DNA from: Paracoccaceae bacterium
GTDB lineage: Bacteria; Pseudomonadota; Alphaproteobacteria; Rhodobacterales; Rhodobacteraceae
Assembly: GCA_024742695.1 (NCBI GenBank)
Contig: JANSXY010000003.1
Location: forward strand, 228,355-292,354
Reading direction: 5' to 3'
Length of the DNA: 64,000 nt
The position numbers were made by a program, and so were the translations under genes. The notes under the pieces were generated by a model. It ran no database searches. It was given only the letters and a program-made list of their open reading frames with translations, and had not been told where the DNA came from. Below are positions 27,699 through 35,987 of the stretch, piece by piece. The first letter of the stretch is position 1, and the number at the start of each line of letters is the position of its first letter.

Positions 27699-28721
27699 AT
27701 GTCGGAAAAAAGGGACGACCCGCCGCTTGACACGGGCCTGTATTCCCGGCCGAGCGATGCCAGGGCGATCACCGGAACCGAGATCGTCGCCGGTGTCCTG
27801 AGCCTTGCCTGGCTGGCGCTGGTCGCGCTGATCCGGATTCTCGGCGGCGGCGGGGCGGGCGGCAACCTGGGCACGGTGCTGACCCTTGTCGCCGTGTTCC
27901 TGCCGGTGGCGATGATCTGGATCGCCGCGATCACCGCCCGCACCGCCCGCAGCATGCGCGAAGAGGCGCGCCGGCTTCAGGCCGCGATCGATTCGATGCG
28001 TCACGCCTATGTCAGCCAGGCGCAGGGCGGCCTGGGGCGTGTCGCCCAGCCCCGGCGCGTGACCCGGCCCGAGGATGCGGAGGCCGGCGCCGGAGACGCG
28101 CGCGCGACCTTCGCCTCGCGCCGGGACGGCACCCAATCCGTGCCGTCGGCCGACCGCAAGTCCGCGCTCGCCGCGCCCGAGGCCACGCCGCCGGCCGAGG
28201 GCGACCAGGCCGCGCTGGCGCTCGGCACGCCGGCGGACGCGTTGCGCGAACCGGTGGCGACCGCCGACCTGATCCGCGCGCTGAACTTTCCCGACAGCGC
28301 CGAGGATCGCGAGGGGTTTCGGGCGCTGCGCCGGGCGTTGGACGACCGCGGCACCTCGCGGCTGGTGCGGGCGGCGCAGGACGTGCTGACGCTGCTCAGC
28401 CAGGACGGCATCTACATGGACGATCTCGCGCCCGACCGGGCGCGGCCCGAAATCTGGCGGCGTTTCGCGCAGGGCGAACGTGGCCGCGGGATTGCCGCGC
28501 TGGGCGGCGTGCGCGACCGCAGTTCGCTGGCGCTGTCCGCGGCGCGGATGCGCCAGGACACGGTGTTTCGCGATGCCGCGCATCATTTCCTGCGGCAGTT
28601 CGACCAGACCTTCGCAAGTCTCGAGGGCAGGATCAGCGATGCCGAGATCGCCGCGCTGGCCGAAACCCGCACCGCGCGGGCCTTCATGCTGCTCGGGCGG
28701 GTGACCGGCACCTTCGACTGA
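27699..28721 (+). CDS. conserved membrane protein of unknown function
   Basis: The 340-residue protein has two hydrophobic segments near the N-terminus (about residues 26-50 and 58-82), a coiled/charged stretch (MREEARRLQAAIDSMRHAY), a low-complexity linker (residues 105-185) and a folded helical C-terminal domain with DVLTLLSQDGIYMDDL. I recognise no catalytic motif. It follows greA by 21 bp and may be co-transcribed. The domain layout suggests an inner-membrane anchored cytoplasmic protein. Confidence 0.75.
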   Translation: MSEKRDDPPLDTGLYSRPSDARAITGTEIVAGVLSLAWLALVALIRILGGGGAGGNLGTVLTLVAVFLPVAMIWIAAITARTARSMREEARRLQAAIDSMRHAYVSQAQGGLGRVAQPRRVTRPEDAEAGAGDARATFASRRDGTQSVPSADRKSALAAPEATPPAEGDQAALALGTPADALREPVATADLIRALNFPDSAEDREGFRALRRALDDRGTSRLVRAAQDVLTLLSQDGIYMDDLAPDRARPEIWRRFAQGERGRGIAALGGVRDRSSLALSAARMRQDTVFRDAAHHFLRQFDQTFASLEGRISDAEIAALAETRTARAFMLLGRVTGTFD

Positions 28722-28724
28722 GGA

Positions 28725-29339
28725 TCAGACGGCGCGCACCATCGTGACCCAACCGGGCAGCGCGAACAGCAGCCCCGACAGCCGGCTTCGGCTCGCGCCG
28801 GCCTCCGCGAAGCCGACCCTTTCGTAAAGCGCGCGCGCCCGGATGTTGCCGGCGGCGACGTCGAGGCGCAGTTCGGCATGGCCCCGGCGCCCGGCCTCGG
28901 CCACCAGCGCGGCGATCAGCGCGGTGCCGACGCCGCGCCCCCGCGCCGGGGGGGCGACGAAGATCCCGTCGACGAGGAAGCGGCGATTGTCGGTGTCGCT
29001 GGCCAGCAGCGCCATCAGGCCGGCGCGCAATGCCGCGCCGCCGCGGCCGTAGACCTCGGCCATCGCCGCCCTTTCGGTGCCCAGGAAGCTGCCCTCGGCG
29101 GTGCGGAACCCCGCCACGCCCAGAATCCGGCCGCCTGCATCGCGGGCGACGAGCGCGTGGCCTGGCCGGATCGCCCGCGCCAGGTAGGCCCGTGCCCGCG
29201 GTCCGGGGCCCAGCACCCGGCCCAGCTTGCCGCCGAAGGCCTGCCAGTAAAGCCGCGCGATCTCGGGCCGCTCGGCTTCGGAAAAGCCCGCGGTCACGAA
29301 CACCGTCGCAGCGGCGGGCCGCGCCGCGACCGACGTCAT
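28725..29339 (-). CDS. GNAT-family N-acetyltransferase
   Basis: The 204-residue protein shows the GNAT acetyl-CoA loop (PPARGRGVGTALIAALVAEA) and the motif B segment (NIRARALYERVGF). The substrate is unknown. It is convergent with the preceding membrane protein gene and lies 36 bp from the next minus-strand gene. Confidence 0.85.
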   Translation of the reverse strand: MTSVAARPAAATVFVTAGFSEAERPEIARLYWQAFGGKLGRVLGPGPRARAYLARAIRPGHALVARDAGGRILGVAGFRTAEGSFLGTERAAMAEVYGRGGAALRAGLMALLASDTDNRRFLVDGIFVAPPARGRGVGTALIAALVAEAGRRGHAELRLDVAAGNIRARALYERVGFAEAGASRSRLSGLLFALPGWVTMVRAV

Positions 29340-29375
29340 CGGATGCCTCGCGCGCCGGTGCCCGGCCCGCGCGCC

Positions 29376-29987
29376 TCAGCCCTGGTCGGCGCGCACGGCC
29401 TGGACGGCCAGCAGGGTCTTGTTGTCGTCGGAATCGTCATCGGTGATGATCCGCTCCTGCACGCCGGGGCGGCGGGCGAAGTCGCGCATCAGCCGGCGCG
29501 GGAAATAGGTGCCGCGGATGTCCTCGAACCCCGGCAGCTTGCGCAGCACCTCCGAGACGGAGACCGCGCACATCGCCTTCGGCACCGCCCCGTAGGCCTG
29601 GATTTCCTGCATCGCCCGCGCCGCGACCTCGGCGGACACCGGCACCCGCTGTTCGACCACGTAGTAGGTCTCGCGGGCGTGGTAGTCGATGTAGAACTCC
29701 AGCATCTGCGGCGTCATGCCGAAATGCACGTCGTTGCGTTCCGGCGCCGCGCGGTGCCGCCAGGTTCCGGCGGGATCGAAGATCGCGCGGTGATCGTTGT
29801 CGACCAGCAGGGCGGAATGCGCGCCCTCGCCGCTCGCCGTCCGGATCACGGTGTACAGCGTGATCGACGGCGCGTCGCCCGTGGTGTGGAGCGCCCGGCT
29901 CACCACCTCCTGCGGCGCCCACACGGGTTCCGCGCCGCATCCGGCCAGGATGGCCGGCAGCACGATGGCCAGCAAGAAACGCCGCAT
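29376..29987 (-). CDS. lipoprotein with a possible permuted papain-like fold
   Basis: The 203-residue protein has a lipoprotein signal (LPAILAGC, lipid on C17). A His in GEGAHSALLVDND (H57) is followed by a Cys in AMCAVSVSEVLRKLPG (C140). This His-then-Cys order and helix context resemble circularly permuted NlpC/P60 or LRAT-like proteins, so a cysteine hydrolase or a bound-peptide role is conceivable. This is inference from spacing and local pattern only. It lies 12 bp downstream of the CoxIV gene. Confidence 0.65.
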   Translation of the reverse strand: MRRFLLAIVLPAILAGCGAEPVWAPQEVVSRALHTTGDAPSITLYTVIRTASGEGAHSALLVDNDHRAIFDPAGTWRHRAAPERNDVHFGMTPQMLEFYIDYHARETYYVVEQRVPVSAEVAARAMQEIQAYGAVPKAMCAVSVSEVLRKLPGFEDIRGTYFPRRLMRDFARRPGVQERIITDDDSDDNKTLLAVQAVRADQG

Positions 29988-29999
29988 GTCGTGGCCGTG

Positions 30000-30134
30000 T
30001 CAGCCGTTGACCAGCGCGACGAAGATCAGCAGCCCGAGGATGACGATCACCGAAACCTGGGTGAACTTCATGAACCCCGCGAAGGTCTTCTCCTGATCCC
30101 GGATATCCATGTCGCCATGCTTGTGATCGGCCAT
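30000..30134 (-). CDS. aa3-type cytochrome c oxidase subunit IV
   Basis: This 44-residue protein is the small bacterial CoxIV: a polar N-terminus (MADHKHGDMDIRDQEKTF), then FAGFMKFT and one membrane helix (VSVIVILGLLIFVALV). It is an accessory subunit of the aa3 oxidase in Paracoccus/Rhodobacter. GGAG lies 7 nt before the ATG. The catalytic subunit genes are not in this window. Confidence 0.92.
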   Translation of the reverse strand: MADHKHGDMDIRDQEKTFAGFMKFTQVSVIVILGLLIFVALVNG

Positions 30135-30209
30135 TTGCGCGCTCCGTCAACAGATTGTCGGAGCATCGATTAGCGCATCGGTGTGACGCTGTCACGACCT
30201 TCCGGCACT

Positions 30210-30608
30210 TCAGGCCGACCCGGCCTCGTCGCGGGCCGAGGCAAGACGGAACCCGATCCGCCGCGGCGCGCCTTCCTCGTCCTCGCGCGGCAGGGCGACG
30301 AGGAGGACGTTGAGTTGCGTGACATGCTGGATCATCCGGGTGCGGATGCCCTCGGCATCGATCCCGTCGAAGGTCAGGATGTCCGGTTCGATCCAGCCCA
30401 GCGCCTCGATCTGCAAGACCCCGGCCGATCCGCCGGCAAGGCCCAGCGCCACCTCCTGCGTGTCGTCCAGCCCGTCCTCGAATTCCGCGATCGCCGCGAT
30501 CAGCCGGGCGTGCGCGGAACTCGCGGGGCATTCGGCCGCCTCCGTCACGATGTCCTGCGCCTCCTCCTCGGGGGCGGGATCGGGCGCGGGGCCTACGCGG
30601 CGCGCCAT
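30210..30608 (-). CDS. DUF6173-like protein of unknown function
   Basis: The 132-residue protein has a helical N-terminal half and a C-terminal beta-rich segment ending in LVALPREDEEGAPRRIGFRL, which I associate with the DUF6173 family. It starts inside the last 16 bp of the upstream metallo-hydrolase gene, so translation is coupled. An alternative upstream extension to 30923 lies wholly in the neighbouring gene and is rejected. Confidence 0.7.
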   Translation of the reverse strand: MARRVGPAPDPAPEEEAQDIVTEAAECPASSAHARLIAAIAEFEDGLDDTQEVALGLAGGSAGVLQIEALGWIEPDILTFDGIDAEGIRTRMIQHVTQLNVLLVALPREDEEGAPRRIGFRLASARDEAGSA

Positions 30609-31627
30609 GCCCAGGCCCCGTCGTCGCGCCGCGTCCGCGCGATCTCGCCGCGCGACAGAAGGTGGTTGAGATGCGCCACCGCCTCGACCAGCGCAAGCCC
30701 GTATTCTCCCGGCCCGATGCCGCGCTGGAACAGCGGGGCGAAACACTCCGCCGCGGTGCGCGGTTCGGCCAGGAACGCCCGCAGCCGATCCAGCGCGGAC
30801 AGGTGGTTCTCCACCATCTGCACCAGCCGGAACGGCAGCCCGGTGAACGGCAGCTTGTGGCCGGGCAGCACCAGGTGCCGATCCTCGGCGATCTCCATGA
30901 ACCGCCGGCAGGATGCGATCCATTCCGCCACCGGATCGGCCATCGGCTCGGTCGCGTAGACGCCGAGATTGGCGGAAATGCCCGGCAACAACTGGTCGCC
31001 GCCCAGCACGACATCGTCCTCGAGGCTCCAGAACGTCGCGTGTTCGGGCGCGTGGCCGTCGCCGCAGCGCACCTGCCAGCGGCGTCCGCCGAAATCGATC
31101 CGCCCGCCCTCGGCCACCCGCGTGTAGCCCAGCGGCAGCGGGTGCACGACATCGGCGAAGTTGAACGGCCGTTCCGCCATCCGCTGCGCCAGGATATCCG
31201 GCGACATGCCCGCCGCGCGCCAGAACGCCACGGTTTCCGGCACCGGCCTGTCCTGTTCGTCGAGCGTGAGCATCCGCGCCGTCAGCCAGCTTGTCCGGGT
31301 GGTGACCAGTTCCGCGCCGCGCGCCTGGAACCAGCCCGCAAGGCCGATATGATCGGGATGGTGATGCGTCGCCACCACCCGCCGCACCGGCCGGCCGGCC
31401 AGCGGCCCGGCCAGCGCCGCCTCCCAGATCGCGCGGCTGCGCCGGGTGTCGAAGCCGGTGTCGACCACGGTCCAGCCGTCGCCCTCGTCCAGCGCGTAGG
31501 CGTTGACATGGTCAAGCTTCATCGGCAGCGGCAGGCGCAGCCACAGCACACCCTCGGCAACCTCGATGGCCGCGCCTTCCGCCGGCGGTTCCGCGAACGG
31601 ATGCCGGATCTGCCCGCCGCCGTCCAT
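30593..31627 (-). CDS. MBL-fold metallohydrolase
   Basis: The 344-residue protein has the metallo-beta-lactamase metal motif THHHPDHIG and the later His/Asp ligands in GDGHAPEHATF and LGGDQLL, then LPGHKLPF. The C-terminal helical domain (with a winged-helix-like end, LNHLLSRGEIARTRRD) is seen in hydrolases acting on thioesters or lactones. The start overlaps the acyl-CoA dehydrogenase stop (ATGA), which hints at a thioesterase-like role in the same pathway. Confidence 0.88.
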   Translation of the reverse strand: MDGGGQIRHPFAEPPAEGAAIEVAEGVLWLRLPLPMKLDHVNAYALDEGDGWTVVDTGFDTRRSRAIWEAALAGPLAGRPVRRVVATHHHPDHIGLAGWFQARGAELVTTRTSWLTARMLTLDEQDRPVPETVAFWRAAGMSPDILAQRMAERPFNFADVVHPLPLGYTRVAEGGRIDFGGRRWQVRCGDGHAPEHATFWSLEDDVVLGGDQLLPGISANLGVYATEPMADPVAEWIASCRRFMEIAEDRHLVLPGHKLPFTGLPFRLVQMVENHLSALDRLRAFLAEPRTAAECFAPLFQRGIGPGEYGLALVEAVAHLNHLLSRGEIARTRRDDGAWAWRAA

Positions 31628-33318
31628 CACGCGGCCAGGTCTTCGGGCGACAGCGCGAAGATGTCGTCGGCCCCCGCCCGCGCCTCGGCCAGGGCCGCGG
31701 CATGGCCCGGCAGCAGCCGCCGCACGAACACCCGCGCCAGCGCCGTGCGCGGCCCGTCCGCGCCCTCGGCCAGCGCGGCCCGCAGGTGGAAATGCGCCCC
31801 CAGCACCAACGCGAAGGCGCGCTGGTAGGCCACCGATCCCGCCAGCCGGTCGGGCATCGGCCGGGCCAGCAGCGCCTCGGTCGTCTCGCGCAGGCTTTCC
31901 GCCGCCTGCCAGACCTCGCCGGCAAGCTCGGGCAGGCGCGGCCGCGCCGCCTCTGCCGCGTCCTCGACCTCCTGCAACAGCCGGAACGCGGCCTCGCCGC
32001 CGTCCGCCATCTTCCGGACGACGAGATCGGCGGCCTGGATGCCGTTCGTGCCCTCGTAGATCGTCGTCACCCGGACGTCGCGGTAGAACTGCGCCGCCCC
32101 CGTCTCCTCGACGAAGCCCATGCCGCCGTGCACCTGGATGCCGGCCTCCGCCACCGACACGCCGGTATCCGTGCCGTAGGCCTTGGCGATCGGGGTCAGG
32201 AAGGCGGCGCGGGCCTGCCAATCGTCCTCGCCGGTCGCGCGCGCCATGTCCAGCGCAACGGCGCAGGCCAGCCCGATGGCGCGGGCGGCGAAAACCTCGG
32301 CCTTCATCGCGGCCAGCATCCGGCGCACATCGGCATGGTCGACGATCGGGCCCATCTGCTCGCGGTCGCGGGCATGGGCCAGCGCCTTCTGGAAGGCTGC
32401 CTCGGCGATCCCCACGCCCTGCATGCCCACCGCAAGGCGCGCGTTGTTCATCATCGTGAACATCGCCGCCATGCCGCCGTGCTCTTCGCCGACCAGCCAG
32501 CCGGTCGCGCCCTCGTAGGACATCACGCAGGTCGGCGAACCGTGCAGCCCCAGCTTGTGTTCGAGACTGACGACCTTCAGGCTGTTCGCGACGCCGGGGG
32601 CGCCGGATGCGTCGGGAATGAACTTCGGCACCATGAACAGGCTGATCCCGCGGGTGCCGGGGCCGCCGTCGGGCAGCCGCGCCAGGACCAGGTGGCAGAC
32701 GTTTTCCACCATGTCGCTGTCGCCCCAGGAGATGTAGATCTTCTGCCCGGTGATCGCGTAGCTGCCGTCGCCGTTGCGCTCGGCGCGGGTCCGCAGCGCG
32801 CCGACATCGCTGCCCGCCTGCGGCTCGGTCAGGTTCATCGTGCCCGACCAGTCGCCCGAAATCAGCCGGGGCAGGTACAGCGCCTTCAGCGCGGCGCTGG
32901 CGTGATGGTCGAGCGCCTCGATCTGGCCCTGGGTCAGAAGCGGGCTGATCTGCAGGGCCAGGCAGGCGCCCGCCATCATCTCGCCGACCGCCATGTTCAG
33001 TGCCTGCGGCAGGCCCATGCCGCCGTGGTCCGCGGGCGCGGCAAGCCCGATCCAACCGCCCCCGGCGATCGCGGCGAAGCCCTCGCGGAACCCGGGCGGC
33101 GACCGTACGAGACCGTTTTCAAGCCGCGCCGGCGTCCGGTCGCCCGCCTGGTTCAGCGGCGCAAGGATCTCGTCGCACATCCTCGCGGCGCCCTCGAGTA
33201 TCGCCTCCGCCGTCTCCTGCGTGGCCTCGGCGAACATCTCCGTCGCCGCGACCGGGGCGAGCGGCACGACCTGGTCGAGGATGAAGCGGATATCGGAGAC
33301 TGGGGAACGGTAGGACAT
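31627..33318 (-). CDS. acyl-CoA dehydrogenase, DmdC-like long form
   Basis: The 563-residue flavoenzyme shows the ACAD core: substrate/FAD motif MNLTEPQAGSDVGALRT, then ITGQKIYISWGDSD, IQVHGGMGFVEETGAAQFYRD-type C-terminal signature and the catalytic Glu in IYEGTNGIQ. The extra C-terminal domain of about 110 residues is typical of the 3-methylmercaptopropionyl-CoA dehydrogenase (DmdC) subgroup, but the substrate may be another acyl-CoA. It passes electrons to ETF and then ETF-QO (25.3 kb). It heads a three-gene overlapping cassette. Confidence 0.9.
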   Translation of the reverse strand: MSYRSPVSDIRFILDQVVPLAPVAATEMFAEATQETAEAILEGAARMCDEILAPLNQAGDRTPARLENGLVRSPPGFREGFAAIAGGGWIGLAAPADHGGMGLPQALNMAVGEMMAGACLALQISPLLTQGQIEALDHHASAALKALYLPRLISGDWSGTMNLTEPQAGSDVGALRTRAERNGDGSYAITGQKIYISWGDSDMVENVCHLVLARLPDGGPGTRGISLFMVPKFIPDASGAPGVANSLKVVSLEHKLGLHGSPTCVMSYEGATGWLVGEEHGGMAAMFTMMNNARLAVGMQGVGIAEAAFQKALAHARDREQMGPIVDHADVRRMLAAMKAEVFAARAIGLACAVALDMARATGEDDWQARAAFLTPIAKAYGTDTGVSVAEAGIQVHGGMGFVEETGAAQFYRDVRVTTIYEGTNGIQAADLVVRKMADGGEAAFRLLQEVEDAAEAARPRLPELAGEVWQAAESLRETTEALLARPMPDRLAGSVAYQRAFALVLGAHFHLRAALAEGADGPRTALARVFVRRLLPGHAAALAEARAGADDIFALSPEDLAA

Positions 33319-33434
33319 CGCGTCGGTCGCCTCTCTCGCGCCTTGGCAAAGCCGGGTCCGGCGCGTATTTGACCCGGACGGCCCAGCGATAGCGCACCGG
33401 GCCCCCGCGCGAAACCCGGACGCTGCGTCACGCC

Positions 33435-34403
33435 ATGGCCGAAGTCACCCGCCTGTTGCCGCCCGATGCCGCGGGCCTCGCCGAAGCGGCGCGGCTCCTG
33501 GCGGCGGGCCGGCTCGTCGCCTTTCCCACCGAAACCGTCTACGGGCTTGGCGGCGATGCGACCTGCGCCGCGGCGGTGGCGTCGATCTACGCCGCCAAGG
33601 GCCGGCCGGCGAAGAACCCGCTGATCGTGCATGTCGCCGATCCGGCCGCCGCGCGCCGCTTCGCCCGGTTCGATGCCCTGGCGGAACGGCTGGCCGATGC
33701 CTTCTGGCCCGGTCCGCTGACCCTGGTCCTGCCGCTGCGGGAGGATGCCGGGCTGGCGCCGGCGGTGACCGCGGGCCTGCCGGGCGTGGCGCTCCGGGTG
33801 CCCGATCACCCGGTCGCGCAGGCGCTGCTCGCGGCCTTCGGCGGCCCGCTGGCCGCGCCCTCGGCCAATCCCTCGGGCCGGGTCAGCCCGACGACGCCCG
33901 CGCATGTGATGGCCGGGCTGGCGGGCCGCATCGCCGCGGTGATCGACGCCGGGCCCTGCCCGGTCGGGGTGGAATCGACGATCGTGGGCCTGTCCGGCGG
34001 CGCGGCCCGGCTCTTGCGCCCCGGCGGGCTGCCGGTGGAGGCGATCGAGGCCTGTCTCGGCCAGCCGCTGCTCGCCGCGGCCGAAGACCAGGATCGGCCC
34101 GAGGCGCCGGGCCGGCTTGCCTCGCATTACGCGCCCGACGCGCCGGTGCGGCTGAACGCTGCGGACCCGCGGCCCGGCGAGGTCTGGATCGGCTTCGGCC
34201 CGGCGTGTTCGGGCGCGGCGCTGAGCCTCTCGGCCTCCGGCGATCTCGCCGAGGCGGCGGCGGGCCTGTTCGACATCCTGCGCCGCGCCGATGCGCTGGC
34301 CGGGCCGGGGGGGCGGATCGCCGTGGCCCCGATCCCCGGCCACGGCCTCGGCCGCGCGATCAACGATCGTCTCGCCCGCGCCGCCGCGCCGCGCCCGCGA
34401 TAA
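33435..34403 (+). CDS. L-threonylcarbamoyladenylate synthase (TsaC/Sua5 type)
   Basis: The enzyme makes threonylcarbamoyl-AMP for the t6A modification of tRNAs that read ANN codons. The 322-residue protein has the YrdC-type core (FPTETVYGLGGDA, KGRPAKNPL, SANPSGRVSPTT) and the C-terminal Sua5 domain (YAPDAPVRL onwards), so it is the longer Sua5 form rather than the short YrdC. It is divergent from the acyl-CoA dehydrogenase gene. Confidence 0.94.
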   Translation: MAEVTRLLPPDAAGLAEAARLLAAGRLVAFPTETVYGLGGDATCAAAVASIYAAKGRPAKNPLIVHVADPAAARRFARFDALAERLADAFWPGPLTLVLPLREDAGLAPAVTAGLPGVALRVPDHPVAQALLAAFGGPLAAPSANPSGRVSPTTPAHVMAGLAGRIAAVIDAGPCPVGVESTIVGLSGGAARLLRPGGLPVEAIEACLGQPLLAAAEDQDRPEAPGRLASHYAPDAPVRLNAADPRPGEVWIGFGPACSGAALSLSASGDLAEAAAGLFDILRRADALAGPGGRIAVAPIPGHGLGRAINDRLARAAAPRPR

Positions 34404-34416
34404 CGAGCGTCAGCCG

Positions 34417-34480
34417 GATTTTGGCCTTGAAATATCCCGGGGGAGGGGCCGGCAGGCCCCCGGGGGCAGCGCCCCCGCCC
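34417..34480. repeat. Rhodobacterial intergenic repeat, copy 2
   Basis: The core GATTTTGGCCTTGAAATATC (34417-34436, continuing CC) matches the copy at 9201-9222 at 19 of 22 positions. It is followed by GC hairpins, one of them GGGGGC-AGC-GCCCCC. Like copy 1 it lies between convergent genes (tsaC/sua5 and the DsbD-like gene), where it could end transcription from both sides. Confidence 0.7.
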
Positions 34481-34496
34481 GGCGCCGGCCGGCCGC

Positions 34497-35300
34497 TCAA
34501 CCGGCCGGGCAGCCCTTCAGTTCCACCGCCTTGCCGCCGCCGATCAGCGTGATCACCACCGCCGAACGGTCCAGCGCGAAGGGCCGCGCCTCGGCCGGAA
34601 CCAGGTCGGCGACGGCGGTCAGCACCGGACCGGCGCGCGCCAGCACCGGCTCCGAGACCCAGACCGAGGGATCGCCGGCCTCGATCACCGCGACCTCGCC
34701 GGGGCCGAGCGCGGGATGCGTGATCTCGGCGGTCACCCGCAGCCCGTCGCGAATCGGCTCCACCCGGCAGCGCACTGGGGCCGTGACCTGCGGCGGAACC
34801 GCGTCGAGCGCGGCGCGGATCGCGGCATCGGGCGCGCCCGGCACCGGCAGGTCGGCGGCCAGCCGCAGGCTGACCGGCACGCAGATCTCCTCGCAGATGC
34901 CCAGGTCGACCACGCCCGACAGACGGATCGCGCCACCGCCGTCGCGCGGCACGAGTTCCAGCGGTAGAACCACCTCGCCGGCATAGCCGATGCTCCGCAT
35001 CCCCGACAGGTCGAAGACCTCGGGCACCGGCCAGTGGAACCGGGCCGCGCCCAGATTCTCCGATCCGGTCCAGTCGGCCAGGGGCGGGATGCCGGCATCT
35101 CCGGGCGCGCGCCAGTAGGTCTTCCAGCCCGGCGCGAGGGTAAGCTTCAGCCCGGCCATCTGGGTGCCGGCCTCGGTGCGCCAGCCGCCCAGAAGCTCGG
35201 CCTGCAGCACCCCGTCGGGGGCGGTCTGCGCGGCGGCGGGGGCGGCGAGGGCCGCGACGGCGGCGAGGGTGGCGAGGGTGGTCAGCAGGCGTCGTGTCAT
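34497..35300 (-). CDS. exported DsbD N-terminal-domain-like protein
   Basis: The 267-residue protein has a signal peptide (TTLATLAAVAALAAPAAAQ) and the beta-rich DsbD alpha-domain pattern with a close Cys pair (DLGICEEICVPVS). In DsbD this domain passes electrons from the membrane part to periplasmic targets. Here the membrane and thioredoxin parts are missing, so it must work with another reductase. The ATG at 35300 is used; a TTG at 35330 is possible. Confidence 0.8.
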   Translation of the reverse strand: MTRRLLTTLATLAAVAALAAPAAAQTAPDGVLQAELLGGWRTEAGTQMAGLKLTLAPGWKTYWRAPGDAGIPPLADWTGSENLGAARFHWPVPEVFDLSGMRSIGYAGEVVLPLELVPRDGGGAIRLSGVVDLGICEEICVPVSLRLAADLPVPGAPDAAIRAALDAVPPQVTAPVRCRVEPIRDGLRVTAEITHPALGPGEVAVIEAGDPSVWVSEPVLARAGPVLTAVADLVPAEARPFALDRSAVVITLIGGGKAVELKGCPAG

Positions 35301-35426
35301 GCGCCGAGATATCGGGCAGGCGCCCTGCAATGAAAAGTCACATTCGCGGCAGGGTGCCGCGAACCGTCCGGCGGGCCTTGCGCGCCGCCCGCCGGGGCGC
35401 GAGGATCATCGGCGAGGAGGGATGCC

Positions 35427-35981
35427 ATGGACCTGACCGGAAAGCTGCTCGTCGCAATGCCGGGCATGGGGGATCCGCGCTTCGAACACAGCGTGGTGTT
35501 CCTGTGCGCCCATTCGGCCGAGGGCGCGATGGGCCTGATCGTCAACAAGCCCGCGCCCGACCTGCGCTTCGCCGACCTGCTGGACCAGCTGGATATCCCG
35601 TCCGGCCGGGCCGGAACCGACATTCGCGTGCATTTCGGCGGGCCGGTGGAACATGGCCGCGGGTTCGTGCTGCATTCGGCCGATTACGAGGGCTCCGGCG
35701 GAACGCTGAAGGTCGATGCCCGGTTCGGGATGACCGCCACGCTCGATATCCTGCAGGACATCGCGCAGGGCGATGGCCCGGCCTCGTCCCTTCTGGCGCT
35801 GGGCTATGCCGGCTGGGGGCCGGGGCAGCTGGAGTCGGAAATCCTCGAGAACGGCTGGCTGACGGTCGAGGCCGATCCCGGCCTCGTGTTCTCTTCCGAC
35901 AACGCGCAGAAATGGGAAAGCGCGTTGCGCACGCTCGGGATCGACCCGATCACCCTGTCCGCGGCCTCCGGTCGCGCCTGA
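35427..35981 (+). CDS. YqgE/AlgH family protein
   Basis: The 184-residue protein matches YqgE (DUF179): [52 protein letters not shown] and [14 protein letters not shown]. The structure is known but the function is not. GAGGAGGG lies just before the ATG. It is divergent from the DsbD-like gene and convergent with the RND permease gene. Confidence 0.94.
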   Translation: MDLTGKLLVAMPGMGDPRFEHSVVFLCAHSAEGAMGLIVNKPAPDLRFADLLDQLDIPSGRAGTDIRVHFGGPVEHGRGFVLHSADYEGSGGTLKVDARFGMTATLDILQDIAQGDGPASSLLALGYAGWGPGQLESEILENGWLTVEADPGLVFSSDNAQKWESALRTLGIDPITLSAASGRA

Positions 35982-35987
35982 CCCGGC

